DNA of 64,000 bases from contig NZ_AFIE01000014.1 in the NCBI RefSeq assembly GCF_000214135.1, positions 1-64,000 of the forward strand, read 5' to 3'. Source of the stretch: Acinetobacter sp. P8-3-8 (GTDB lineage Bacteria; Pseudomonadota; Gammaproteobacteria; Pseudomonadales; Moraxellaceae). Below, in pieces: positions 9,545 through 18,160 of the stretch (position 1 is the first letter of the stretch; each line of letters starts with the position of its first letter). A program made the translations under genes and the position numbers. The notes beneath the pieces are model-generated. The model saw only the letters and a list, made by a program, of their open reading frames with translations. It was not told where the DNA came from and ran no database searches.

Positions 9545-10264
9545 TGTTAGTTTTCACTAATATTGATTGGATAGGTAAAATATAGTGTAAATTTTAAACG
9601 ACAACATCATCAAATGACGTCACTTTGAAATCAAATAACGCCATATTGAACGAGTTCATCAATACATGATTGCTCAGTAGTAAAGTATTAAATACCCCAA
9701 TAATTGAATGCACGAAATCATAGCCACATCTTCGGATATGGATTTTCTATGCCCGAAATTCAATCAATATAGGAGTTAAATAATGAATAGTCACTTAAAT
9801 ATTTCTAACTCATCCAATGCAGTAATGACTAGTACAGCAATCAAAAGCTAACCTTTTATTGCACTACGTTTTTTTAGTGCTACACATTCCTAATATTCTT
9901 TCTAAACTTTCAATTATCATCGTGATTAAAGCAGTAGTGTTATCGCTTTAGAAAATTACATTTTCAATTCTTCGTTAAATCAATTCAATTATTTATATCT
10001 TGCAATTATTTTTCAATTTTAGATTTTTAATTAAGTTATTGAATTAAATGAAATACATTGTATTGTGTCGATAAGAAGTAGTGTGAATAAAGCTTTCTAA
10101 ATTTACGAATGTGAAACATCACCCTCGCAAGGTGTTTATTTTAGATCAGTGTTGACATTTTCAGCATGAAAGGCAGTATAGTGAGCCGTAATTTGGCTTA
10201 ATGACTGATTTTACATGTCCACTATTTTTATATTACAACTGCCTAAACACGCTCGTCATCTTTC
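9545..10264. other. 720-bp AT-rich intergenic region with divergent promoters and one possible tiny gene
   Basis: The region lies between the minus-strand DJ-1 gene and the plus-strand sulfatase gene, so it should hold both promoters. It contains the small frame listed at 9783-9851 and two short hairpins, at about 9722-9739 (UUCG loop, one mismatch) and 9862-9881 (GCACTA/TAGTGC). Apart from these I see no gene. Confidence 0.5.
9783..9851 (+). CDS. Possible 22-residue small protein or leader peptide
   Basis: The frame encodes MNSHLNISNSSNAVMTSTAI followed by KS. Its support is a well-placed AGGAG 7 bases before the ATG and the hairpin GCACTA/TAGTGC right after the stop, with a second imperfect hairpin with a UUCG loop before it. 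The peptide is polar, Ser/Asn-rich and without a membrane segment. It may be a genuine small gene, a leader peptide, or the 5' remnant of a lost gene. No homolog is known to me. Confidence 0.35.
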   Translation: MNSHLNISNSSNAVMTSTAIKS

Positions 10265-11866
10265 ATGAATCATCGAAATATTATCGTTTTAGCCTTTTTA
10301 TTCATTCCGGCAATATTTACAGGAAGTGTACTTGCGATTGCAGGTAATCTTTCGGATGGCATTCGTCTAGGGCTTTTATCTTTACCAGGGACGTGGTTGT
10401 TGTATTTGGCAATCCATAAATCTCATATTGCGTGGAAGTTTGCTGCGATTTTATGGTGGTGTATATTTTGGACGGATGCTTTGTTACGGTCTTCCAGTTG
10501 GTTCTTGTTTAAAAGTGATAATGATGCACATTTTATTATTCAAGCCATAGCGAATACGACTTTACAGGAATCGATGGAGTTTTTGCAGTTCCATGCATGG
10601 TCATTAGCACTTGGTTTTATGGTGACTATTTTACTGAGCCTTGCTTATTTTTTTGGAATTTTTAATCTATTACCTAAATTATGGTCAAAGAAGACATTTA
10701 AGTCTAAAGCAACGCGATATAGCAGTATCTTTTTAGCCGTTTTGGCTTTGGCGAGCTATGTCATTGAACCTTCTTTGGCGCAGCATCCTCTATTTTATTG
10801 GACTGATTATTTTTCAAAAATTCAAGCATTTAAAGATCAAATTAAAAGTCATAAACACGTTCAGGAAATATGGCAAAAAAACGCAGACAATAATCTACTT
10901 TCTAGTCAGCAAGCTTATGCAACTCAAACACATACTTTGATGATTACAGACAGTGTGACCAGTCAAAATTTGAGTGTTTGTGGTTATGAGCGTCATACGA
11001 CACCTGCACTGGAAAAATATGCTTCGTCCTTTCAAATTTTTTGTAATGCGTATTCTCCAGCAGCATCTACAATTAGCTCATTGAAAATGACACTGACAGA
11101 AGCAGAAAAAAGTACACAAGAGCAATATGCATCGGAAAGTATGCTGGCCTATGCCAAAGCCGCAGGGTTTAAGGTGTATTGGATCAGCAACCAAAATGAT
11201 AGTTATATTTCATCATTGTTTGGTTCATTTGTGGACGAGCAGGTTTATGTTAATCATCGTTCAGGGCGTAGTAGTGCTTCATTAGATGGAAATTTACTGC
11301 CTGTTTATCAAAAAATTTTAAAAGATCCCTTTCCTAAAAAATTGATTATTGTTCATTTCATTGGTGCACATCCAAATTATCAGTTACGTTATCCTGAGAG
11401 TTTTTCTAAATTTACGACTGAAACCAATGATATTGTGGAACAAAAATTAGAACAAAATGATATTGGTTTTTGGGTACAGCAACAAAGAAATTATTATGAC
11501 AATAGTATTGTTTACCAAGACTGGTTAATTGATCGGTTCTTTAAAACCTTTCAAAACAATGATATTGCTGAATTTCGTTCTTTTATTTTTGTTTCTGATC
11601 ATGGTAATGAAGTCGGTCATGAAATTGATTTTGCAGGACATAGTCCCAACACCAAAGCGGGTTATCAAGTACCTTTGGTGATTTGGTATGATGGTATGAA
11701 AAATAAGGGTGTCGATGTAAATAAGGCAATTAATACTGCTGATTTAGATAATTCGTTGATGAGTTTGATGGGGCTTCATGAGAAAAATGAACAATACCAT
11801 TCCCCTGACTTTTTAAGTCAGAATTATTTATTCAAACCGTCGGCAGATTGGCCGTATTGGCAATAA
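10265..11866 (+). CDS. Sulfatase-family phosphoethanolamine-transferase-like membrane enzyme
   Basis: This is a 533-residue inner-membrane enzyme of the EptA/EptC/CptA type, which transfers phosphoethanolamine onto lipopolysaccharide or related glycans in the periplasm. The N-terminus has about five membrane helices to residue 170. The soluble alkaline-phosphatase-like domain follows. Its metal site begins with LMITDSVTSQNLSVCGYERHTTPAL; the usual Glu of GES is Asp here (about D229). The likely nucleophile is T269 in STISSLKMTLT, the pattern of the CptA/EptC branch rather than the CGT pattern of EptA. Metal ligands appear in VSDHGNEVGHE and FAGHSPNTKAGYQVPL. The ATG has no strong ribosome-binding site. 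It stands alone, without a pmr-type two-component system beside it. The acceptor is unknown. Confidence 0.8.
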   Translation: MNHRNIIVLAFLFIPAIFTGSVLAIAGNLSDGIRLGLLSLPGTWLLYLAIHKSHIAWKFAAILWWCIFWTDALLRSSSWFLFKSDNDAHFIIQAIANTTLQESMEFLQFHAWSLALGFMVTILLSLAYFFGIFNLLPKLWSKKTFKSKATRYSSIFLAVLALASYVIEPSLAQHPLFYWTDYFSKIQAFKDQIKSHKHVQEIWQKNADNNLLSSQQAYATQTHTLMITDSVTSQNLSVCGYERHTTPALEKYASSFQIFCNAYSPAASTISSLKMTLTEAEKSTQEQYASESMLAYAKAAGFKVYWISNQNDSYISSLFGSFVDEQVYVNHRSGRSSASLDGNLLPVYQKILKDPFPKKLIIVHFIGAHPNYQLRYPESFSKFTTETNDIVEQKLEQNDIGFWVQQQRNYYDNSIVYQDWLIDRFFKTFQNNDIAEFRSFIFVSDHGNEVGHEIDFAGHSPNTKAGYQVPLVIWYDGMKNKGVDVNKAINTADLDNSLMSLMGLHEKNEQYHSPDFLSQNYLFKPSADWPYWQ

Positions 11867-12298
11867 GCATATTTTATACATTTTTAATGTGAAAGATTAA
11901 CTGATTGATAGCACTATTTTGTCTGAGTTTTTAGCTATGTGATTGTTCAGAGGATAATACTTTTTACTGTGCAGTTCTATATCATCAATGTCAGCTTTTT
12001 AGTTTGTTAAATGGATATTGGTTTGTCATGATTTATACAACAAATTCTTGATGTCGAATATCAAAGCTGTATATAGTTCAAAGTATTCAAATCTTTGACT
12101 AATGAGTCTAACTTCTCAAATCATCGCAATAAAAGTGACTTATACTGAGTAAGTCAGAAGTGAATTTTAAGGGTTTGGTCATAAGTGAAAAATAATCATT
12201 GAAACAAAAGCAACATAACTTTTGAATGAAATATATTGAATAAACTCAAGATAATCGTCGAATTCATTGTGATTATCAGGCGCTAAGATGGGAATAAG
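11867..12298. other. 432-bp AT-rich intergenic region
   Basis: The region separates two plus-strand genes and probably holds the antiporter promoter. I see no open frame, strong terminator or recognisable operator in it. Confidence 0.4.
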
Positions 12299-14137
12299 AT
12301 GAGTACGGAAGCAGATTCAATAAGTTTAATTGGGCCAGTCGTGTTATTGAGTGCAGCTGTGATTGCTGTACCCATTTTCAAACGTATTGGTTTAGGGTCC
12401 ATTTTAGGGTATTTAATCGCAGGGTTAATCATTGGCCCATTTGGTTTTGCTTTTTTTAACGATCCTACGTCAATTCTGCACATTGCTGAATTGGGGATCG
12501 TGATGTATCTCTTCATTATCGGTTTAGAGATGCAACCTTCGCATTTGTGGAGTTTGCGAAAAGAGATTTTTGGCTTAGGTAGCTTGCAAATTCTACTCTC
12601 AGTCATTGCACTCACAGGCATGGGGATGCTATTTGGCTTTAGTTGGCAAATCGCATTTATTGGTGCTGCGGGTTTTGTACTGACATCTACTGCAATTGTC
12701 ATGCAATTATTAAGTGATAATGGTGAGTTGCATCAACCCCGAGGTCAAAAGATTGTTGCAATCTTATTATTTGAAGATCTTTTAATTGTCCCATTACTGG
12801 CATTGGTGGCTTTTATGGCACCGAACAAAGCTGTCGAAAGTGCCTCAGTGGGGATGCAAGGGATTGGGATAGGACTTCTTGCGATTGCAGCATTAATTTT
12901 TGCAGGTCATTGGTTATTAAATCCTTTATTTAAAATTTTAGCAGCAGCCAAAGCTAGAGAGGTGATGACAGCTGCAGCATTATTGGTGGTATTAGGTGCT
13001 GCATTGCTGATGCAATTAAGCGGTCTATCAATGGCACTTGGCGCTTTCCTTGCAGGCGTCCTTCTTTCAGAATCGACTTTCCGCCATCAAATTGAAGCAG
13101 ATATCGAACCCTTTAGAAGTCTATTGCTCGGTTTATTTTTCTTAGGCGTGGGAATGTCTTTGGATTTGGCCGTGGTCGCTAAAAACTGGCCACTCATTTT
13201 AAGTGGTGTGGTTGCATTGATGTTAACCAAAGCATTGATGATTTATATCGTTGCACGTCTAACCAAAAGTAATCATTTTGAAGCATTAGATCGTGCGTTA
13301 TTGATGGCTCAAGGGGGCGAGTTTGCATTTGTTCTATTTAGTGCCGCAACCACCGCTCAAATTATTGATAATACAATTAAGTCGAATTTGACGGCAGTCG
13401 TTATCTTGTCCATGGTACTTACACCAATCATAGGCATTGTCTTTAAGCGTTTTACTACACCAGAAGATGAGAAATTATCGGATCAAGTGAAAGTTGCAGA
13501 TGGGTTAACTGGAAAAGTTTTGATTATTGGCTTCGGTCGTTTTGGTCAAGTTGCGAGTCAATTAATGTTGGCACGTAATGTAGACATTACCATTATTGAT
13601 ACTGATGTCAATATGATTCAAAACGCTGAGAAATTTGGTTTTGATGTTTATTATGGTGATGGTTCTCGCTTAGATATCTTACATGCATCTGGAGCCGAAA
13701 CAGCAGAAGCGATATTGATTTGTGTTGATAAAAAAGAAACCGTCAATAAAATTGCAGAGTTAGTCAGTGTAGAATTTCCTTTAGCCAAACTGATTGTACG
13801 TTCCTATGATCGTGAGCATTCATTGTATTTAGCGAAGCATAATGTTGATTTTATGGTTCGAGAGACATTTGAATCTGCGATGCTTTTTGGACAGATTGCA
13901 TTACAGCAATTAGGCGTAAGCCCAGAAGAAATTGAACAATTGAGTGATGACATCCGATCTTTAGATAATCAAAGATTTGAAACAGAAATCGCAGCTGATG
14001 ATGTCTATGCGGGTGTAGGTATGCAATATACGCAACGAAAACCTCGCCCAACAGCACCGTTAGTGAAACCACAACATAGTGGTCAATTACTCAATAATCT
14101 AGAGGTGGAAACTTCAGAAATGGATGGAAAGGGTTAG
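12299..14137 (+). CDS. Kef-type monovalent cation:proton antiporter with RCK/TrkA-N domain
   Basis: This is a 612-residue CPA2 antiporter. About twelve membrane helices fill residues 1-385, with GSILGYLIAGLIIGPFGF, the LGIVMYLFIIGLEMQP region and LLMAQGGEFAFVLFS, all typical of KefB/KefC. A cytoplasmic TrkA-N (RCK) domain begins near residue 400 with the Rossmann motif VLIIGFGRFGQVASQLM and ends its NAD-binding strand in IIDTD. The tail past residue 530 is variable. In the family, potassium efflux coupled to proton entry protects against electrophiles and pH stress; whether this one is gated by glutathione is not visible. The start ATG is preceded by GGGAATAAG. No KefF/KefG partner lies next to it. 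Confidence 0.9.
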   Translation: MSTEADSISLIGPVVLLSAAVIAVPIFKRIGLGSILGYLIAGLIIGPFGFAFFNDPTSILHIAELGIVMYLFIIGLEMQPSHLWSLRKEIFGLGSLQILLSVIALTGMGMLFGFSWQIAFIGAAGFVLTSTAIVMQLLSDNGELHQPRGQKIVAILLFEDLLIVPLLALVAFMAPNKAVESASVGMQGIGIGLLAIAALIFAGHWLLNPLFKILAAAKAREVMTAAALLVVLGAALLMQLSGLSMALGAFLAGVLLSESTFRHQIEADIEPFRSLLLGLFFLGVGMSLDLAVVAKNWPLILSGVVALMLTKALMIYIVARLTKSNHFEALDRALLMAQGGEFAFVLFSAATTAQIIDNTIKSNLTAVVILSMVLTPIIGIVFKRFTTPEDEKLSDQVKVADGLTGKVLIIGFGRFGQVASQLMLARNVDITIIDTDVNMIQNAEKFGFDVYYGDGSRLDILHASGAETAEAILICVDKKETVNKIAELVSVEFPLAKLIVRSYDREHSLYLAKHNVDFMVRETFESAMLFGQIALQQLGVSPEEIEQLSDDIRSLDNQRFETEIAADDVYAGVGMQYTQRKPRPTAPLVKPQHSGQLLNNLEVETSEMDGKG

Positions 14138-14180
14138 GCCTAAGTTTGAAAATACGGTGTTCAAGCTAATTTTTAGTATG

Positions 14181-14471
14181 TAACGTCAGTTCGGGATAAA
14201 CTTTGATGTAAGTTATTGAAAAGATACATCAGACACAGCGGAGTCTTACCGTTTAAAAGTCAAATGCAAGGATTAACCTTCGGTTCGACCTACTTTTCTT
14301 TCGGGAAAAGTAGGCAAAACCATTTGTCAGTCGCCAACTCGACAAATACTATCAAGTACCAAATAGATCGCAAAAACAGTATATTACAGATGTAGCCTGG
14401 CCTCGAACAATGCGACTGACGTTTCCGCGTATCAGATAGTTGGGAACATATCTTATCTCGAACTCAGGTTA
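14181..14471 (+). repeat. Dispersed structured repeat, family A, copy 1
   Basis: This 291-bp element is bounded by imperfect 19-bp terminal inverted repeats (14181-14199 and 14453-14471; 16 of 19 positions match). Inside it has a perfect 10-bp hairpin (14289-14298 with 14305-14314, loop TTTCGG), a 7-bp pair (ATTTGTC/GACAAAT), and a long-range pair GTCAGTCGC/GCGACTGAC. Near-identical copies occur at 40527 (reversed) and 48567. It sits between the antiporter gene and that gene's terminator. Confidence 0.88.
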
Positions 14472-14476
14472 CTTAA

Positions 14477-14511
14477 ATTGCCCTATAAGATACTTATAGG
14501 GCAATTTTTTT
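14477..14511 (+). terminator. Strong factor-independent terminator after the antiporter gene
   Basis: A perfect 13-bp stem (14477-14489 with 14493-14505) has a 3-base loop and is followed by six or more T residues. It ends three bases before the stop of the convergent DUF962 gene, so it may serve both. The family A repeat separates it from the gene it terminates. Confidence 0.88.
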
Positions 14512-14514
14512 GAT

Positions 14515-14928
14515 TTACCACTCAACACGTTTTAATAGAATGTCTTTGTACATTTTAAAATCACACACTAAACTGAAAAAAGGCTGTTTAAATGTGGCAG
14601 GTTTATTGTGTTCAAAAAAGAAATGCCCAATCCATGCAAAACCATAACCGACGACAGGTAGGGCCCAAAGTAGTTTCGCATTTTTGCTCATGGCAGCAGT
14701 AGCTGCGATCCCAATCACACACGTTGTACCTACAAAGTGTAAACGACGACAAGTTGGATCTGCATGTTGTGAAAGATAGAACGGATAAAATTCTTTTAAC
14801 GTTTTATAGCGACCATCGCTACCGATGATTTGAACAGAAGGACTCTGAACTAACTCAAAAGTAGAATTTGAATCTTTAATAAGATTTTTGGTGCTATTTT
14901 TAACCAGTGTTTGGGTATCCTGTAACAT
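14515..14928 (-). CDS. DUF962 / Mpo1-like membrane protein
   Basis: This is a 137-residue protein with the DUF962 pattern: LKEFYPFYLSQHADPTCRRLHFVGT, two hydrophobic helices, GYGFAWIGHFFFEHNKPATFKQP, then SLVCDFKMYKDIL. The spaced histidines are the likely metal ligands of yeast Mpo1, a 2-hydroxy fatty-acid dioxygenase of the same family. A role in fatty-acid oxidation is therefore possible, but bacterial members are hardly characterised. The ATG at 14928 has AAGGAG 8 bases upstream. It is divergent from an AraC-type gene starting 68 bases away, a layout that often means local regulation. Confidence 0.85.
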   Translation of the reverse strand: MLQDTQTLVKNSTKNLIKDSNSTFELVQSPSVQIIGSDGRYKTLKEFYPFYLSQHADPTCRRLHFVGTTCVIGIAATAAMSKNAKLLWALPVVGYGFAWIGHFFFEHNKPATFKQPFFSLVCDFKMYKDILLKRVEW

Positions 14929-14996
14929 ATAACTACTCCTTTAGTGTGGATAAGGAGTATTTTTAAACTGTATGTCGAGGATGGTCTTGAACGAAT

Positions 14997-15818
14997 ATGC
15001 TATCACAACGTAAGGAATTGAATTTAGTCTCAGAAAATCAAAGTAAGATATATGTCTGGGATGGCGTAATCATGTATGTAACACGTGAGCATTTAACCAA
15101 AGCGCATGCGCATTTTCCTGCATTATTACAAATTGGTTTCGGTACAACATTTGCTGTGACTTTAGCTCAAGAAGAGCGGAGTTATCACGATATAGTTGTG
15201 ATGGCACCGAATGTAAGTCATGGTACAGATTCAGAAAACCAATCCTATATCGCCGTGTTAATAGATCCTGATCATGCCTTATATTGTTATTTACATCCAT
15301 TGTTAAACGGTGAGGCAATATGTTCCTTGCCCGCTTCTTGTTTGGATTCTTTCCATCCTCAGTTTCAACAGCTTATTGCAGGACATTTAAACCTTGTTGA
15401 AGCACAACAGCTTTTGATCAATGTTCTCTGTGCTTTAAGTTCTGGTAAATTGCCACAGTTACCTTGGGATACTCGGATTCTGCAAGCTTGTACTTATATT
15501 AAACAGCTCGTTCCTCAACAAATTCCAACGGTAGCGCAAGTTGCATTGCAGGTTGGTTTGTCTGAATCTCGACTGATGCATTTATTTAGTCAGCAATTGG
15601 GCATTTCGATGCGACGCTATATTTTATGGCTACGGATTTGCTATGCCATCAAATTATGGGTTGCAGGTCATAACCTGATTGATGTTGCATTGGAAGCAGG
15701 GTTTGCAGATCAAGCTCATTACACACGTACTTTGCGTAGCATGGTTGATTTTGCGCCATCAATGTTAAAGGAAAAAGCGATTTTTATGAGTAATTCAACA
15801 TTGGAGTCATTGGAATGA
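14997..15818 (+). CDS. AraC-family transcriptional regulator
   Basis: This is a 273-residue regulator. The C-terminal DNA-binding part is clear: IPTVAQVALQVGLSESRLMHLFSQQLGISMRRYILWLRI for the first helix-turn-helix, and LIDVALEAGFADQAHYTRTLRSMVDFAPSML for the second. The N-terminal 150 residues are a compact beta-rich sensor region (AHAHFPALLQIGFG, VVMAPNVSHG), like a small cupin. It is transcribed away from the DUF962 gene with a 68-base shared gap, so that gene is a likely target. The start ATG at 14997 has only a distant GAGG, so the start is less certain than the family. Confidence 0.88.
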   Translation: MLSQRKELNLVSENQSKIYVWDGVIMYVTREHLTKAHAHFPALLQIGFGTTFAVTLAQEERSYHDIVVMAPNVSHGTDSENQSYIAVLIDPDHALYCYLHPLLNGEAICSLPASCLDSFHPQFQQLIAGHLNLVEAQQLLINVLCALSSGKLPQLPWDTRILQACTYIKQLVPQQIPTVAQVALQVGLSESRLMHLFSQQLGISMRRYILWLRICYAIKLWVAGHNLIDVALEAGFADQAHYTRTLRSMVDFAPSMLKEKAIFMSNSTLESLE

Positions 15819-16140
15819 CGTGTATTTGCTTGATCTTGGTTTGATCGTTGCTAAAACGTTTCTAATATTTAGGTGTTGAAGCATATTTAAACAACCTAAG
15901 CAAAAACGGCAATCATCAACAATCATCTTAATGCATTTGTGGATAACTCAAAAGATATCAACATTCTAAAATCAATAAAGTCTGTAAAATGAGCTTTTAT
16001 AAACAGTATGAATAGGATAATTCTTATTACTGATCACTCCTATAGAAGTCACTAGGATAAAAGTGAGGAAAACAGCTTGCTCAAAATAATATCCTTCAGT
16101 ATGGTTCTTTATAAGAAAAAAAATGCCTTTGAGAAAATAG
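15819..16140. other. 322-bp intergenic region
   Basis: This AT-rich gap lies between two plus-strand genes. I see no open frame or strong hairpin. The short direct repeat AATCATC (in CAATCATCAACAATCATC near 15911) is too small to interpret. Confidence 0.35.
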
Positions 16141-16812
16141 ATGTTTGTACTAGAAGAAATTTATAAAAGTAAAAAGCCAGAAAATTCAAATCAATTTAAC
16201 TTGCGTATCCAACGTGGTTTGAGTTGGTTTAAAAAAGCAACGTTATTAGATGATGATTTGGATCTTAAATTGATCAGTTTATGGATTGGTTTTAAGGCGA
16301 TTTATATTCAAGATATTGATATTCATCGTTTAGAAGAGGTAGAAGAAAGCACGCAAAAGAAGCAAAACGTTAAACAATTTCTAAGTAAAATTCTACAATC
16401 CGACCAAGAACATAAAATCTATTCGCTTATTTGGGAAAAATTAAGCCAACCCGTTGTTAGAACAATTGAAAATCCTTATGTCTTTCAGCCATTTTGGGAT
16501 TATCAAAATCAGGAAATAAGCCAAACAGCTTGGAAAGACGCTTTTGACATAGAGAAAAAGCAGATGCAACAAGTTGTGCAAAGCAAAGATACATTTGCGT
16601 TACTCTGCATAATTTTTAATCGGCTGGAAACCATACAAAGTCAAATACTCAATGGTGGTTCAACCTATAATAGTGCAATGAATCGTAAACAACTTCAGGA
16701 TGCATGTAATATTCTGAGCGCAATCTTACCGACATTGATATACATTATTTTAGAAAATCCGATCATCTTTGACTTCAATAAACCGTACTATCCTGTATTG
16801 CAGATGTCTTAA
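16141..16812 (+). CDS. HEPN (ApeA-like) domain protein with eroded catalytic motif
   Basis: This is a 223-residue helical protein. Its two conserved parts resemble the ApeA-type HEPN fold: IQRGLSWFKKA..DLKLISLWIGFKAIY near the N-terminus, and QILNGGSTYNSAMNRKQLQDACNILSAILPTLIYII near the C-terminus. In active members the second part reads as RNQxxHGG, the HEPN ribonuclease motif. Here the same stretch reads QSQILNGG, so the Arg and His are replaced by Gln and Asn. That predicts loss of RNase activity or a purely binding role. The ATG at 16141 has no clear ribosome-binding site. Neighbours give no functional hint. The fold call is by pattern only and moderate. Confidence 0.5.
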   Translation: MFVLEEIYKSKKPENSNQFNLRIQRGLSWFKKATLLDDDLDLKLISLWIGFKAIYIQDIDIHRLEEVEESTQKKQNVKQFLSKILQSDQEHKIYSLIWEKLSQPVVRTIENPYVFQPFWDYQNQEISQTAWKDAFDIEKKQMQQVVQSKDTFALLCIIFNRLETIQSQILNGGSTYNSAMNRKQLQDACNILSAILPTLIYIILENPIIFDFNKPYYPVLQMS

Positions 16813-16890
16813 TATTTTGAGCAATAATCTTGAGCTATGAACTGTTCTAAGAGTAGATTTTTCAAATATTTTTCAAAAAGATAGGCTCAT

Positions 16891-16920
16891 AAAAAATCCC
16901 CCGATTTTCGAAGGATTTTT
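16891..16920. terminator. Probable terminator between convergent genes
   Basis: AAAAAATCC (16891-16899) pairs with GGATTTTT (16913-16920), with a smaller inner CGA/TCG pair. Both sides are A- or T-rich, so it may end transcription of the HEPN-like gene and of the MFS gene. Confidence 0.55.
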
Positions 16921-16947
16921 ATTGACCAGATTCGGTTTTTTAAATCT

Positions 16948-18138
16948 TTAAGCGGTTTGGGTTTTTGATAAGAGTAAACGATCTAACAATGCAAATATTG
17001 CAGAACCAGTCACTAAACATAAACCCACAATACAGGTCATTGTCCAACCGCCATGATGCCATGCGTAAACACCTAAAGCCGAACAACATGCGCCACCTGT
17101 AAAATAAATGGTCATATAAATAGAGTTAATTCGTGATTTTGCATTTGGGCGGAGTCGGAAAATAATGTTTTGATTACTGGTATGGACAATGGCAAGTCCT
17201 AAATTAATAATGCCATAACCTAAAATGTAGCTGATGAGTGATTTCCCGCCAAAGTATAGGAACACCCAGCTTATGGCTAAGATTGCAATTCCAATCCAAG
17301 TTAATAAAGTGGTATGACCTCGGTCTGCAAATTTTCCAATTTTAGTCGTGCTTAATGCACCAAATACACCAATTAAGGTTGCAACACCGACCATAAAATC
17401 AGGCAATTTAAAGGGTTCAGAGGTGAGTAGAACAGCAATAGTTGAAAATAGGATACTCATTGCAGCAAAGGCAAAGCCGCCAATCAAAGAGCGATAAATA
17501 AGGCGTTTTTCTTCCGATAGCAAAATTGCCATCGAGTGGAAAATTCTGCCATAACTCATTTTAGATGTCGGTACATGTGGCAAACGGCTTTTTAACATGA
17601 AAGCTAAAATTAACATAAGCATTGAACTGACAATGTAAATCAATTTCCAATTGACGAGGTTTGAAAATAAACCTGCCAAACTGGTCGAAAGCAATAATCC
17701 AACCAAAAGCCCACTCATTAAAAAACCGACCACTTCTCCTGTTTTTTCAGGCTGTACGGCCATGGTTGCAAGCGGAATCAAAACTTGCGCAGCAACAGAA
17801 AATAGTCCGACCAGTATCGTGCCAATCCAGAGCATCGGAAGATTGACTGCAAATGCGCAGATCAATAATCCAATCGCCGCAAAAAACATGAGTAGGGGAA
17901 TGAACTTGGTTTTATTGACAATATCGCCCATCGGGACAATAAATAATAAACCAAGTGCATAAGACACCTGAGCAAAGGTGACGGTTAACGCCACTTGTGA
18001 CTCTGGAACTTGGAAATATTGTTGAATTGAATGAATCAACGGTTGGCAATAATAGTTTGCTCCTGCACATAAACCACAGGCAATCGCCATTAACCAAAGC
18101 AATGCTTTATCTTGGCTAATATCGAGTTGAGCATTCAT
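16948..18138 (-). CDS. MFS efflux transporter, SoxR-linked
   Basis: This is a 396-residue major facilitator with twelve predicted membrane helices. It resembles the YnfM-like drug-efflux branch: GLCAGANYYCQPLIHSI in helix 1, QVSYALGLLFIVPMGDIVNK with the helix 2-3 loop, and repeated GLLVGLLLSTSLAG. The substrate is unknown. AGGAAA sits in front of the ATG. It is 22 bases downstream of the Rid-family gene on the same strand, and that pair is preceded by a SoxR-type promoter, so it is probably induced by redox-cycling compounds and exports some of them. That inference rests on the operator, not on the transporter sequence. Confidence 0.88.
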   Translation of the reverse strand: MNAQLDISQDKALLWLMAIACGLCAGANYYCQPLIHSIQQYFQVPESQVALTVTFAQVSYALGLLFIVPMGDIVNKTKFIPLLMFFAAIGLLICAFAVNLPMLWIGTILVGLFSVAAQVLIPLATMAVQPEKTGEVVGFLMSGLLVGLLLSTSLAGLFSNLVNWKLIYIVSSMLMLILAFMLKSRLPHVPTSKMSYGRIFHSMAILLSEEKRLIYRSLIGGFAFAAMSILFSTIAVLLTSEPFKLPDFMVGVATLIGVFGALSTTKIGKFADRGHTTLLTWIGIAILAISWVFLYFGGKSLISYILGYGIINLGLAIVHTSNQNIIFRLRPNAKSRINSIYMTIYFTGGACCSALGVYAWHHGGWTMTCIVGLCLVTGSAIFALLDRLLLSKTQTA

Positions 18139-18160
18139 AAAGGTTTCCTAGTTCTTGGAG

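Noticed and set aside
12283-12702. A 139-codon minus-strand frame
   Set aside because: It lies opposite the start of the antiporter gene, whose membrane helices are clearly coding; the minus-strand text has no family features.
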